Below, in pieces: positions 34,655 through 44,383 of a stretch of 64,000 nucleotides of DNA. Location of the stretch: assembly GCF_009184395.1 (NCBI RefSeq), contig NZ_WEIC01000003.1:62001-126000 (forward strand), written 5' to 3'. Source of the stretch: Amylibacter sp. SFDW26. Its GTDB lineage: Bacteria; Pseudomonadota; Alphaproteobacteria; Rhodobacterales; Rhodobacteraceae. Positions within the stretch are counted from its first letter, which is position 1, and every line of letters starts with the position of its first letter. The position numbers and the translations under genes are program-made. Under the pieces are notes generated by a model. That model saw only the letters and a list, made by a program, of their open reading frames with translations, ran no database searches and was not told the DNA's origin.

Positions 34655-34684
34655 CTTGCAAGCCGTCACAGTTCGCACTAAACA
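34655..34684 (+). promoter_or_regulatory. Possible promoter of the tRNA-Glu gene
   Basis: CTTGCA (34655-34660) and TAAACA (34679-34684) are spaced by 18 bp and lie 13 bp before the mature tRNA 5' end. This is a weak match to the sigma-70 pattern; read-through from recJ is also possible. Confidence 0.3.
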
Positions 34685-34697
34685 CCCCCTCAGTTGC

Positions 34698-34772
34698 GGT
34701 CCCTTCGTCTATCGGTTAGGACGCCAGGTTTTCAACCTGGAAAGAGGGGTTCGATTCCCCTAGGGACTGCCA
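34698..34772 (+). tRNA. tRNA-Glu (anticodon UUC)
   Basis: A complete cloverleaf can be drawn. Acceptor GGTCCCT (34698-34704) pairs with AGGGACT, discriminator G, and encoded CCA at 34770-34772. The anticodon stem CCAGG/CCTGG encloses TTTTCAA with anticodon TTC at 34731-34733. The T-arm is GGGG-TTCGATT-CCCC. The D-loop contains GG. Downstream DNA is AT-rich accessory material, and a tRNA 3' end is a classic integration site, though no duplicated 3' end was found within the window. Confidence 0.96.
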
Positions 34773-34981
34773 CTTATCAATTTAATCATGAATTTGAATA
34801 GACATGGTTAAATTTTCCCACAGATCCACATAACATCTTTCTAAGGTACTAGAATACCATAGCGCTTCTTTATTTAATAAAGCCTATCATTCTCTCACAT
34901 CGAAAATGTTATACACAAAAAATGTTACCACTTGAGCATTGGCTGCTTATTGAATTGTATAACTGACGTTCAAACGCATAC

Positions 34982-35194
34982 TTATAAATTATAGAAGTAG
35001 TTATAAATTTTACCGACCAATAAGCCAAATAATGCTCCAATAAGTAACGAAGCTGTCAATGCTCCCATATTGCCAGCGACATCGCCTGTAAAAAAACTAC
35101 CAGAATATGACGAATTAGAAACTGTGATAAATCGATATAAACCGAAAAGAAGTGTACAAATTAGAACAGGTTTCCATACTTTAGTTTTCTTCAT
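34982..35194 (-). CDS. Small membrane protein with glycine-rich second helix
   Basis: 70 residues from the ATG at 35194 (GGAG 8 nt upstream); the frame to 35278 would overlap the LuxR gene. Basic start 'MKKTKVWKP', first helix 'VLICTLLFGLYRFI', Ser/Tyr-rich linker, then 'GALTASLLIGALFGLLVGKI', a glycine-zipper-like helix, and an aromatic tail. Not a recognised family. It is downstream of and co-directional with the first luxR, so it may be that regulator's target or just cotranscribed with it. Confidence 0.6.
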   Translation of the reverse strand: MKKTKVWKPVLICTLLFGLYRFITVSNSSYSGSFFTGDVAGNMGALTASLLIGALFGLLVGKIYNYFYNL

Positions 35195-35265
35195 TTCGTA
35201 TCTCCATTGTAAGGTCTTAATGCTATAAACCCAACTTTCACTATTTGGACTAATATAATTTCTTG

Positions 35266-35871
35266 CTAACGCAACCAACCTAAATCTGTTGCACGTTGTA
35301 CAGCCTCTGCTGTTGTTCTTGTACCTAACAATTCACGCACAGCAGCCAGTTCGGTTTTTGCTGTTACAGAGGCTATACCAAGCTTTTCAGAAGCATCCGC
35401 AATCCGTGCGCCACTTGCCAATTCTCTTAGCAGCATCTTTTGCTTATCAGTCAGTTCAAGTTTATCAACCTCTTCATTATGAATGGTTGTAAGTATCTCT
35501 TTTATTTCATCTATTTCAGCATCCGTAAACTCGCGATCGCTACGCGCAAAGCTTGCAATAGAGTGATTATCATTTTCTTCTACTGAAATAGTACATCCAT
35601 AAGTGATCCCAAATGTTGCAGCATCTGCGATAACCCCACGTGGATCAATGTCGATTAAATCCCGCCAGCGGCACGCACCACGGTTCTTAAACGCCCAAAC
35701 AATTGTTGGATCGCTGGGAAAATATCCATTCTCTTCATAATGATTAACCCACTCAATTGAGTATGCTTGAAACATCAACTTTGGAGCGTTAAACTTCATA
35801 TGCAAGCCCATTGCATACCCTGCTGGTGCCTTTTCTTTTAACAAACCAAGCCAATAGTTTATGCCAGACAT
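35266..35871 (-). CDS. LuxR-type regulator with autoinducer-binding domain (solo 1)
   Basis: 201 residues. The N-terminal autoinducer-binding domain (about 15-125) keeps the acyl-homoserine-lactone residues in pattern 'EWVNHY', 'SDPTIVWAF', 'CRW' and a glycine in 'TFGITYGCTIS'. The C-terminal part (about 135-200) is a LuxR helix-turn-helix ('LTDKQKMLLRELASGARIADASEKLGIASVTAKTELAAVRELLG'), although with fewer consensus residues than typical. No luxI gene is present. Divergent from a paralogue 109 bp away. Confidence 0.85.
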   Translation of the reverse strand: MSGINYWLGLLKEKAPAGYAMGLHMKFNAPKLMFQAYSIEWVNHYEENGYFPSDPTIVWAFKNRGACRWRDLIDIDPRGVIADAATFGITYGCTISVEENDNHSIASFARSDREFTDAEIDEIKEILTTIHNEEVDKLELTDKQKMLLRELASGARIADASEKLGIASVTAKTELAAVRELLGTRTTAEAVQRATDLGWLR

Positions 35872-35980
35872 TTTGTATTTTCTGCCTCTACTTTTTAATA
35901 TTAATCTATACTCTTTTAAATTAAGTACTTTTTTTGGAACAGAAAGTCACTATTATAAGCGAAGTTTCTGAAAGCAAAGT

Positions 35981-36589
35981 ATGGTTGTACAAGCGAAAAT
36001 CAATGAAATTGCGTGGCTTGCCCCATCTGGCATGCAGATTTCACTACGGATTAGCTTTGGTGCACCAGTATGCTCCTTCAATTTATATTCACCAGAATGG
36101 ATCAACAAATACACGGAACTCGGCTTAATGATGTATGATCCCAACATGAAATGGGCTTATGAAAACATAGGCACATGTCGTTGGAGTACATTAAAAGATG
36201 GTGACACGCACAGCATTCTAAAAATGGCCGAAGGCTATGGTATTAAATACGGAGCAACGGTTTCTTGCCGTACACAAAATCAAGTGGGCAATCGTAGTAT
36301 TGCAACTTTTGGGCGAAACGATCGCGAATACGAGGACGCTGAGTTAACACATTTGCACAACTTCTTGCAAAATTTACATGACGAAGTCACTCCCCCCACA
36401 AATATAACAAATGCAGAAATAGAAGCCTTAAAAATGCTGAAGCAAGGTATGATAATCAAAGAAGTCGCAGCAGAACTTGGTGTAAGCGACAATGCTGTTA
36501 AACAGCGCCTAAGCAATGCACGACGAAAACTAAAAGCAAATACGACAGTCCACGCTACAGCACTCGCGCAGCAGTATGGACTGATATAG
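35981..36589 (+). CDS. LuxR-type regulator with autoinducer-binding domain (solo 2)
   Basis: 202 residues, paralogous to the divergent gene over its whole length. AHL-pocket residues are again kept ('SPEWINKYTEL', 'YDPNMKWAY', 'CRW', 'YGIKYGATVS'). The HTH is 'ITNAEIEALKMLKQGMIIKEVAAELGVSDNAVKQRLSNARRKLK'. The start at 35981 lacks a good Shine-Dalgarno. Its sequence is AT-rich. The divergent arrangement suggests cross-regulation through the shared 109-bp gap. Confidence 0.84.
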   Translation: MVVQAKINEIAWLAPSGMQISLRISFGAPVCSFNLYSPEWINKYTELGLMMYDPNMKWAYENIGTCRWSTLKDGDTHSILKMAEGYGIKYGATVSCRTQNQVGNRSIATFGRNDREYEDAELTHLHNFLQNLHDEVTPPTNITNAEIEALKMLKQGMIIKEVAAELGVSDNAVKQRLSNARRKLKANTTVHATALAQQYGLI

Positions 36590-36600
36590 ATTATTCCTTA

Positions 36601-36972
36601 CTATCTACGGATCGCAGAACTTGGAACGGCCTGCCCCAATGCAGACCAGTTCACACTGGCACGTGCGATTTTTGTATCGCTCCATGTTTTCATAACGATT
36701 TCAAACCCTTCCAAGGTTACGTTTTCAGCAATAAGTGAAAATCGCAAATTCTGTGCCTTTGAACTATCCATACCTGTAATCCCCAACGTGATGTGTGGTG
36801 GCTTTTGAAAACTGTCAGTAAATATTATCTTAAAACGAACCTCACGATCACCTTCTTCATACCACATCGGGCCATTTGTAGCGACATGATTGAAGAGTTC
36901 CCCAGAGCCCGTAATAACTTGCACTCCGACCAAAGGAGATGTCGAATGCTGCTTGATCAAGTCCTTGCTCAC
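36601..36972 (-). CDS. H-type lectin domain protein
   Basis: 123 residues. The C-terminal 75 residues fit the H-type lectin fold: 'REVRFKIIFTDSFQKPPHITLGITGMD', 'LRFSLIAENVTLEGFEIVMKTWSDT', 'ARASVNWSALG'. The F..P..V..G.D and NVT..GF..W.DT..A...V.W.A.G spacing is characteristic of discoidin/Helix pomatia agglutinin-type domains, which bind GalNAc-like sugars. No signal peptide is seen, so it may be cytoplasmic, a phage-type tail fibre tip remnant, or exported by another route. Convergent with luxR solo 2 (11-bp gap). Confidence 0.78.
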   Translation of the reverse strand: MSKDLIKQHSTSPLVGVQVITGSGELFNHVATNGPMWYEEGDREVRFKIIFTDSFQKPPHITLGITGMDSSKAQNLRFSLIAENVTLEGFEIVMKTWSDTKIARASVNWSALGQAVPSSAIRR

Positions 36973-37127
36973 TTAACCGTCCCTCATATTGTTTTACTTG
37001 TTTATATGACGTGTTGCATGAATTGATAGCTTAAATTTCCATTTCCTATAGCCACTACACGAAAAAATATGCACACTCGTGACTAATATACAAAACCACA
37101 ACTAAAAGATTACTAAAAAGGCTCTTC

Positions 37128-38996
37128 ATGGACAGTTTCTTACTACAAGCCACAATTTACCTAGCAGCTGCGATCATTGCCGTTCCAGTCGCCAAAAGAT
37201 TGGGACTAGGGTCAGTGCTGGGATATTTGATTGCAGGTGTCTTAATTGGCCCAACCTTTGGCTTTGTCGGTTCAGAAACGCAAGACTTACAACACTTCGC
37301 TGAATTCGGTGTCGTTATGATGCTGTTCATCGTTGGCTTGGAATTGGAGCCAAAAGCATTATGGGATATGAGATCTCGTTTGATTGGCTTGGGTGGTTTG
37401 CAAATATCACTTACGACAGCTTTGATTACAGCCGCATGTATGGCGCTTGGACAAAATTGGGCAATCAGTTTAGCCATCGGCTTGGCCTTTTCGCTATCCT
37501 CAACAGCTATCGTAATTCAGACATTAACGGAAAAAGGCCTTATGAATTCCCAAGGTGGCAGATCATCTTTTTCGGTCTTACTCTCTCAAGATATCGCCGT
37601 CATCCCAATGCTGGCAATGATCCCATTGCTTGCCATCTCTGGCATCCATAATTCATCGGGTCATCATTCAGCAAGTCATGGCCCAGAACTAAGTCTTATT
37701 GCAGGCTTACCTGGATGGGGTGTTACCCTTGTTACAATCGGCGCCGTTGCATCTGTGATTTTGGCTGGCGTGTATTTAACACGCCCAGTATTTCGCTTTA
37801 TCGCTGCAAGCCGTTTACCTGAAATGTTCACGGCTGCTGCTTTGATGATTGTGGTCAGTATTGCTTTGCTGATGACATTGGTTGGTCTATCCCCTGCGCT
37901 TGGTACATTTTTGGCGGGCGTGGTTTTGGCCAACTCTGAATTCCGCCATGAATTGGAATCCAATATAGAACCCTTCAAAGGGCTGCTTTTAGGATTGTTC
38001 TTTATCACCGTTGGTGCCGGCATTAACTTTGATATCTTATTTGGCAACTTCACTGGTATCATCGGTATGACCCTAGGCGTGATGATGATCAAAGCATTCG
38101 TTCTTTGGGTGCTTGCCTATATCTTTAAAATCCGAGGTCGCGATAGATTACTGTTTATTCTAAGCCTTGCTCAAGCAGGCGAATTTGGCTTTGTGATGTT
38201 AAGTACCGCAGTCCAAACAGACGTGGTTCCAACGCAATTATCACAGACTTTATTATTGATCATTGCATTATCCATGCTGCTGACCCCTGCCCTGTTCATC
38301 CTATATGAGTTCATGCAGAAACGCAGAAAGACAGACACCACGACACAAGATCATGATGACATTGATGAACAGGGTAAAGTCATCCTTGTTGGGATTGGCC
38401 GCTTTGGTCAAATAATCAACCGTATGGCTTTGGCTACGGGCATTAAAACCGTAGTCATTGACCACCATATCGATCAAATTGAACAGATGCGTAAATTTGG
38501 CGTCAAAGGGTATTTTGGCGACCCAACGCGACCAGAGTTAATGCACGCAGCGGGATTGCATGATGCCAGCATTTTAATCGTTGCTATTGATGATTTAGAC
38601 GCCTCGGTCAAACTGGTAGAGCACGCACGCAAAGTACGGCCTAATTTACGTATCATTGCGCGCGCATATGATCGTAACCACACATATCGCCTTTATAAAG
38701 CTGGTGCCACAGACATCGTTCGTGAAACTTTTGATAGTTCTATTCGTGCAACGAAATATATGCTCGAAGAGCTAGGTTGGACCGAATATGAAATCGAACA
38801 TGCGGCAGAAGAATTCGTAAAATCAGATCGTCATGCGCTCTTTGAATTGGCAGAGTTATGGGACCCAAACCTAAAAATGATGGACAATGCAGCTTATGTA
38901 AAACGTGCCCGTGAGATTAATGCAGAATTCAACACAAGTTTCTTAGCTAATTTAGAGAAAATCGTTACGGACGATGACACTGATAAGTCAACCTAG
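37128..38996 (+). CDS. CPA2-family cation:proton antiporter (KefB/KefC-like)
   Basis: 622 residues. About twelve transmembrane helices (1-395) with 'GYLIAGVLIGP', 'LGTFLAGVVLANSEFRHELE' and 'FFITVGAGINF', then an RCK_N/TrkA-N domain starting near residue 414 ('KVILVGIGRFGQIINRMAL', GxGxxG with a following Asp for NAD(H)). It would export K+ or Na+ in exchange for H+, gated by nucleotide or glutathione adducts in characterised relatives. No KefF/KefG partner gene is adjacent. Its stop overlaps the convergent hydantoinase-family gene by 4 bp. Confidence 0.92.
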   Translation: MDSFLLQATIYLAAAIIAVPVAKRLGLGSVLGYLIAGVLIGPTFGFVGSETQDLQHFAEFGVVMMLFIVGLELEPKALWDMRSRLIGLGGLQISLTTALITAACMALGQNWAISLAIGLAFSLSSTAIVIQTLTEKGLMNSQGGRSSFSVLLSQDIAVIPMLAMIPLLAISGIHNSSGHHSASHGPELSLIAGLPGWGVTLVTIGAVASVILAGVYLTRPVFRFIAASRLPEMFTAAALMIVVSIALLMTLVGLSPALGTFLAGVVLANSEFRHELESNIEPFKGLLLGLFFITVGAGINFDILFGNFTGIIGMTLGVMMIKAFVLWVLAYIFKIRGRDRLLFILSLAQAGEFGFVMLSTAVQTDVVPTQLSQTLLLIIALSMLLTPALFILYEFMQKRRKTDTTTQDHDDIDEQGKVILVGIGRFGQIINRMALATGIKTVVIDHHIDQIEQMRKFGVKGYFGDPTRPELMHAAGLHDASILIVAIDDLDASVKLVEHARKVRPNLRIIARAYDRNHTYRLYKAGATDIVRETFDSSIRATKYMLEELGWTEYEIEHAAEEFVKSDRHALFELAELWDPNLKMMDNAAYVKRAREINAEFNTSFLANLEKIVTDDDTDKST

Positions 38997-41005
38997 CCAA
39001 GCGCAATTCGTGGACGACCCGATGCAATTGCGGTGATTTCGGCCTCAACAAACACTTTGCGACCCTCTACTTCCGCTGTTTTAATATCACGGTCAAAACG
39101 CACACGAATGCCTTCGGCACCGGCATCCTTGGCACCAGTTAATGCTTCTGCTTCTAAGCGTGCTTCCAAGCTAGAAAATGCGTTTTCTTCGCTCGCAAAG
39201 TCCTCTGGACCTGTTTCAAAATGCACACGAAAGCGCCCTTCACCTTGGGATGTCACTTGTGTCGACACACGCATTGAAATCTGACCAACAACAGCGCCAA
39301 TTGCATTCGCAACACCTGCATATTTTGGCAATATCGTTTTCGTCGATAGGCGTTCACCCACAGCACCGTAATAGTTATGTGCAGAGGCACCTAATCCAAT
39401 CACAGGTCTGTTCAACCCTGCATCTAGGAACATCAGTCCACGATGCCCCTCCATGCCTTTTTGCACCAACACATGGCGTGCCAGTTCTTGGGGTGATACT
39501 CCAAAATCGAACCCATCTTCGGCAAAAGCTGTTTCCAAAAGCGCACATGCTGTCTGTTCTGTCAGTTGATCCACAATCATCTGCGCCAGCATTTGTTCTG
39601 TTACAGCCAAACGAGTGCCACTGCCAGTGCGTTGACGAGAAAACAGCTGTAATGCCTTTTCTGCAGCCTTCGCATCCCAAACATCCAAGCGCCCTAATAC
39701 ATGCGATGCATCCGATGGCGTGACACCGCACATCATAACAAGGCCACGATTAACCAAGATTTGCAATGCAGCCTGATCCATACGGTTTTGCAAAACAGAG
39801 CCCATTGTATGTGCCGTATCACCGATACGATCCAATAAAGCTGTTTCACGATCATTTAAACCATCGCGCGATACATCTGTACGTTTGATCGCACGCACGA
39901 AACGCCCATCATATTCACCAACAATGCTCTCACCCAATTGTGCATCCAGCATACCATGCACCAAATCGGGAAAATCCATCGCCAACAATGAAACAGGCAT
40001 CACACGGCGTGGCCCCAATGTCAGTGCAGCCGCCAAACCATCCTTGGCCATATGCACCTGACTGTCTCCGCCCAATCCTGTCGTCCGCATCGCGACCGCT
40101 TCAACCATCGTGCGGAATTCTCCCACCCGCGCACCTTGTGGGTCAATGATTGGTCGCCCATCGCGCAGCACAGCAACATCAGTCGTTGTGCCCCCAATAT
40201 CCGATACAATCGCATCTTTTTCATCAGTCAACCAACGCGCACCTACAATCGAAGCCGCAGGGCCAGATAGGATCGTTTCAATCGGTGAAACACGTGCTTG
40301 ATCAGCAGAAATCAACGCTCCGTCACCGCGCACAACCATGAACGGTGCATTAATCGATTTAGAACCCAGCAATCCTTCAACCGCACTGATCAGATGATCA
40401 ATCATACCGATTAATCGCGCATTCAACAAAGCCGTCATCGCACGCTTCGGCCCGTTTAACTTTGCACTTAAATCATGTGAACAGGATACTGGTTTTCCTG
40501 TCACTTCGCGAATAATGTCACGCGTGCGCGTTTCATGCTCTGGATTGCGCGTTGCAAACTGACTGGCCACTGCAAAACCTGAAACAGAGCTACCATGCTC
40601 TTTCAACCCAGCACGTAATGCGGCTTCATCCAACGGTATAGCCTCACCACCTGCATGATTATGACCCCCAGCCACAAAAATCACAGGATCGCCCTTCAAG
40701 GCATCCTCTAATCCTTGGCGGGTTAAATCGCGTTCTGAAAATCCAATAAAGATCAAGCCAACACGCCCACCCTGACCTTCGACCAAAGCATTCGTGGCCA
40801 ATGTTGTAGACAACGACACCATCGCTACATCCGCAACATCTGCACCACTTTCTACAAGTACAGCATCAATTGCATTGCCAACACCTGCAGCCAGATCATG
40901 GCGCGTGGTCAAAGCCTTTGCATGGGCAATTACGCGATCTTCATCCTCGATCAAAACCGCATCGGTGTATGTGCCACCAGTATCAACGCCAAGCAGTAGG
41001 GCCAT
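38993..41005 (-). CDS. Hydantoinase/oxoprolinase family protein (HyuA-like)
   Basis: 670 residues. Starts with the ASKHA-type 'LLGVDTGGTYTDAVLIED' and contains 'SLSTTLATNALVEGQGGRVGLI', 'GPAASIVGARWL' and 'SDIGGTTTDVAVL', the HyuA nucleotide-binding motifs. Partner HyuB-type subunits are normally encoded next to it, but none is present here, so this is a stand-alone HyuA-type ATPase of the kind often found in Rhodobacterales. The substrate (hydantoin, 5-oxoproline, acetone or other) cannot be read. Confidence 0.88.
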   Translation of the reverse strand: MALLLGVDTGGTYTDAVLIEDEDRVIAHAKALTTRHDLAAGVGNAIDAVLVESGADVADVAMVSLSTTLATNALVEGQGGRVGLIFIGFSERDLTRQGLEDALKGDPVIFVAGGHNHAGGEAIPLDEAALRAGLKEHGSSVSGFAVASQFATRNPEHETRTRDIIREVTGKPVSCSHDLSAKLNGPKRAMTALLNARLIGMIDHLISAVEGLLGSKSINAPFMVVRGDGALISADQARVSPIETILSGPAASIVGARWLTDEKDAIVSDIGGTTTDVAVLRDGRPIIDPQGARVGEFRTMVEAVAMRTTGLGGDSQVHMAKDGLAAALTLGPRRVMPVSLLAMDFPDLVHGMLDAQLGESIVGEYDGRFVRAIKRTDVSRDGLNDRETALLDRIGDTAHTMGSVLQNRMDQAALQILVNRGLVMMCGVTPSDASHVLGRLDVWDAKAAEKALQLFSRQRTGSGTRLAVTEQMLAQMIVDQLTEQTACALLETAFAEDGFDFGVSPQELARHVLVQKGMEGHRGLMFLDAGLNRPVIGLGASAHNYYGAVGERLSTKTILPKYAGVANAIGAVVGQISMRVSTQVTSQGEGRFRVHFETGPEDFASEENAFSSLEARLEAEALTGAKDAGAEGIRVRFDRDIKTAEVEGRKVFVEAEITAIASGRPRIALG

Positions 41006-41095
41006 GTCTTACCTCATTCATTCAGACATTGGCCTAACAAGACATTGCACGACTGTCACGACTGAAAACGACATAGATGATGCCGTAAACCTGTT

Positions 41096-43438
41096 CTATT
41101 GGAACAAGCCTTTCAACGCATTGCCTACTTCTTGCTTTAACTTGTCCTCTGCACTTTGCTTAACCGCATCCTCAGTGGATTGTTGCGCCGCTGCTTCATC
41201 CTGCGCCTTTTGCAAGTTCAGTTTTTCCAACAGCTTGGCTTTGGCTTCTGCTTTCAACTCGTCTTCACGCGCTTTCAAATTCAGTTTTTCCTGTTCCAAA
41301 CGCCCTTTGGTCAACAGATCAACCAAGCCACCCAAATCGGGTTTAAAGCTTAGGTTGCTCCATGGTCCTGTGATTTCCACAGGCACAGAAAACTTCGCAT
41401 CTTCGGATAATGAACTTGGTGTTACAGTATAGCTCATGTTCTGATCGCCAACGTTGATCTGACCCTTACCTTCAGCCTTAAACAACGGGCTGACCAGAGA
41501 CATATCCACATTCTGCAACACACCGTTTTTCATCGTGAACGTACCTGTCAAACTGGTAAATTCAGTCGCGCCTTCAAAGCCACCAAAAGCTTGTTTTAGG
41601 TTTTTCATCATCGCGGCAAGGTCGATGCCTTTAAAGCTGCCTTTGTCCACGCGTACAGAACCGTTCCCCGAAAGGCTGTGCATGATTTGATACAAACTGC
41701 CACCCGTACCAGACATTTTCAGCGTCGTATTGCCAGAGCCTGTCAAACGTTTGATATCCAACAAACGGCCTAATAATGGTTCCAACTGAACACCATTCGC
41801 ACGAATGTTCGAACTGAACTTAACTGCATCACCGCCAGAGAAATTCACAGTACCTGCCAATGCCCCTTGGTATGCACGCACATCATTCAATGTCAGCGCA
41901 AGAGCACCGTTTCGCAACTTTGCATTGATATCGGTTTTGCCCAATTCGCTGACACCAAGGTTCACAGATTTCGCTTTCAAAGCGATGTCTGCATTGATCG
42001 CATCAAGCCCAGTAATACGAATAGGATCTTTACTCCAACCACTGCCAGAACTGCTGCTACTTGCCCCACCAGAGCTACCGTTACTGCCAGAACCACCTTC
42101 ATCAGATATAAAAGCAGAGAAATCCAAAGCACCCGCTGTTAAGTTCGCAGAGATATAAGGACGGCGATCAAAGAACATCTCTGCATTGCCATTAAATGTA
42201 TTCTGATCCAACGCAATCACCGCATTCCTTAATTGGTTCTTACCATCACGTACCCGCACAGTGCCCTTTACACGTGCCGTTTGACCTGTGCCTTTTGGAA
42301 AGCCAACCGCTTGCCCAGCCAATGCCAGCGTATTGGGCAAGTTGCTTGCATTGAAATCAATCGTCCCATCCGCATTGCCAGTGGTGCCATTCACCAAGCC
42401 AGACCAAGCGAATGTAAACGCATCTTTGCTGGCAACTTTTAGCCCCAGTTCAACACGCAAGGTTTCCGCCCAATTCTCTGGGCCTTTCAGATCAAAGTTC
42501 GCCGTGATCGGCTTGCCGTTCATCATCATCGATGCATCACCACCAAACACGATACCAGTTTCCGAAATATCAATCGAACCGTTTGACAGAATTTCATTTG
42601 CCCCTTTCAGCGCATCAGGGATCGTCAAACGCGTCATTTCCGCAATGATTGAAGGTTCTAAAAATTCAAAGGTATAGCTGCCATTCATCAAAGGAAGCCC
42701 ATCTTCCTTTAGCGCCAGTTGCCCATCCAAACTGGCACCAAGTCCCGCCATTTCAGCAGAGCCTTTCACTTCCGTCATTTGACCACCCGTAAGTGCCGCC
42801 AAATCCGTAACAGACATATCGACATCCACAACTTGACCGTTCCAAACAGACGCGCCTTTCACAGCCGCAGCACCCGATTTTGGTAGGGCAAAATCTACGT
42901 TGATCTCTTGGATCACATGGTACTTTTGCGTCGTGCCATCTGTAAATGTCAGCTGACCGTTGGTGATTGCGCCTTTGTCCAAAGAAAACGCACCGCCACT
43001 GGAACTTTCACTCGACGTTCCACCCGAAGACGTATCACCAGAACTGGCAGAACCGCCCAATTCCCAGTTTGCCAAACCATCCGCACGGCGCTCTAAATGA
43101 ATGATTGGTTCATCCAAGATCAACCGTTTCACTTCCAAATCACCACCCAAAAGCGCAGACAGGCCAACGCCCACAGATGCGCCTTGCGCCGAAATCATAT
43201 TCGGCTCATTCGCCCAATCCGCATTGGAAATCGTCAACGGCCCTGTTTTTACACCCAAGACAGGATAAATCGTTGGCTTAAACTCACCAGACAGCGTTAG
43301 TTTCCGCCCAGTCGCTTTTTCCAACTGTGCAGATGCAATGTCGCCGATTTTATCCGCTGGCAACAAAAACACCAAACCAACAGCACCGATCACCAGCACC
43401 ACCACAATCATCAACAACCGGAAAATCCAACGCATCAT
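41096..43438 (-). CDS. AsmA-family protein
   Basis: 780 residues (an ATG three bases later has better spacing to AGGAG). One N-terminal transmembrane helix ('LLMIVVVLVIGAVGLVFLLPA'), then a long periplasmic region: AsmA N-domain (about 25-140), Ser/Gly-rich linkers (near 145-155 and 470-480), AsmA-like C-terminal domain (about 490-690), and a Lys/Gln/Glu-rich helical tail (700-775). AsmA-like proteins form beta-groove bridges thought to move phospholipids to the outer membrane. Single gene, with about 90 bp before the hyuA-like gene. Confidence 0.92.
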   Translation of the reverse strand: MMRWIFRLLMIVVVLVIGAVGLVFLLPADKIGDIASAQLEKATGRKLTLSGEFKPTIYPVLGVKTGPLTISNADWANEPNMISAQGASVGVGLSALLGGDLEVKRLILDEPIIHLERRADGLANWELGGSASSGDTSSGGTSSESSSGGAFSLDKGAITNGQLTFTDGTTQKYHVIQEINVDFALPKSGAAAVKGASVWNGQVVDVDMSVTDLAALTGGQMTEVKGSAEMAGLGASLDGQLALKEDGLPLMNGSYTFEFLEPSIIAEMTRLTIPDALKGANEILSNGSIDISETGIVFGGDASMMMNGKPITANFDLKGPENWAETLRVELGLKVASKDAFTFAWSGLVNGTTGNADGTIDFNASNLPNTLALAGQAVGFPKGTGQTARVKGTVRVRDGKNQLRNAVIALDQNTFNGNAEMFFDRRPYISANLTAGALDFSAFISDEGGSGSNGSSGGASSSSSGSGWSKDPIRITGLDAINADIALKAKSVNLGVSELGKTDINAKLRNGALALTLNDVRAYQGALAGTVNFSGGDAVKFSSNIRANGVQLEPLLGRLLDIKRLTGSGNTTLKMSGTGGSLYQIMHSLSGNGSVRVDKGSFKGIDLAAMMKNLKQAFGGFEGATEFTSLTGTFTMKNGVLQNVDMSLVSPLFKAEGKGQINVGDQNMSYTVTPSSLSEDAKFSVPVEITGPWSNLSFKPDLGGLVDLLTKGRLEQEKLNLKAREDELKAEAKAKLLEKLNLQKAQDEAAAQQSTEDAVKQSAEDKLKQEVGNALKGLFQ

Positions 43439-43588
43439 CTGCTCCTAATAGTTTTCTTTAGAATAACATGTAGGCACGCACACGCCTATTCACAATCTTT
43501 TAATCATCAAAATTCATATCGCTACGTTACATCTGGCCAGATTGCATATGATAGGCTTTACTTCCCTCATACAAACTATGAGGCCGCC

Positions 43589-44383
43589 ATGACACAGACG
43601 TTAAAGACCGAGATCACAGATCAGATTGCAACGGTGACCCTGAACCGTCCTGAAAAGAAAAACGCCATGTCTATGGTGATGATGGATGAGCTTACAGAAA
43701 CAGGCCGCACATTGGCTGCAAACAAAGACGTTCGCGCGGTGATCATCACAGGTGCTGACAACAGCTTTTGCTCTGGCATCGACCTTGCCGATCTGATGGC
43801 AGGTGCTGCAAAAATGGATGAGCTGCGCGACAGCATCCTCAACCCACCAGCGGGCGAAACCTCTAACCGTTTCCAAGCGCCAACCACGATTTGGTCCATG
43901 TTGGATGTCCCTGTCATCGCCGCCCTAAACGGTGTGGTCTACGGCGCAGGGGCGCAACTTGCCCTAGGCGCCGATTTCCGCATCGCCGCACCTGATACAA
44001 AATTCTCGATTATGGAGGCCAAATGGGGCTTGATCCCAGACATGGGCATCAGCCAATCCCTACCCAAACTGATGCGCGCTGACCAAGCCATGGAATTGAT
44101 CATGACAGGCCGCGTACTTGAGGCATCAGAAGCCCAATCTCTAGGCCTCTTAACCCGCATAGCAGATGATCCATTGGCCGAAGCCATCGCCATGGCGGAA
44201 CTTTTGAAAACCAAATCCCCAGACGCCCTGAAAGGCAGCAAACGACTGGTCAACGGCACATGGGGATGCGGCGAAGCGGGTCTAAAACTAGAGGCCGAAC
44301 TGCAAGCCGCCATCATGGGACAGACCAATCAAATGGAAATGGTCATGGCAACAATGCAAAAACGCGCGCCAAACTTCACCTAA
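43589..44383 (+). CDS. Enoyl-CoA hydratase/isomerase (crotonase) family protein
   Basis: 264 residues. Crotonase fold with 'VTLNRPEKKNAMSMVM', the CoA oxyanion-hole segments 'AVIITGADNSFCSGIDLADLM' and 'VIAALNGVVYGAGAQLALGADFRIA', and 'WGLIPDMGISQSLPKLM' (Asp/Glu region of the active site; the first hydratase Glu appears replaced by Gly-Ala-Gly-Ala-Gln). It is probably an isomerase or hydratase in fatty-acid or aromatic acid metabolism. Its stop overlaps the stop of the convergent repeat protein by 4 bp. Confidence 0.9.
   Translation: MTQTLKTEITDQIATVTLNRPEKKNAMSMVMMDELTETGRTLAANKDVRAVIITGADNSFCSGIDLADLMAGAAKMDELRDSILNPPAGETSNRFQAPTTIWSMLDVPVIAALNGVVYGAGAQLALGADFRIAAPDTKFSIMEAKWGLIPDMGISQSLPKLMRADQAMELIMTGRVLEASEAQSLGLLTRIADDPLAEAIAMAELLKTKSPDALKGSKRLVNGTWGCGEAGLKLEAELQAAIMGQTNQMEMVMATMQKRAPNFT

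Noticed and set aside
35266-36589. Complete quorum-sensing LuxI/LuxR system
   Set aside because: Two LuxR-type regulators are present, but no acyl-homoserine-lactone synthase-like frame exists between or next to them.
34773-37127. Prophage or integrative element with recognised boundaries after tRNA-Glu
   Set aside because: No integrase, no repeat of the tRNA 3' end within the window, and no phage structural genes. Only composition and gene content suggest acquisition.
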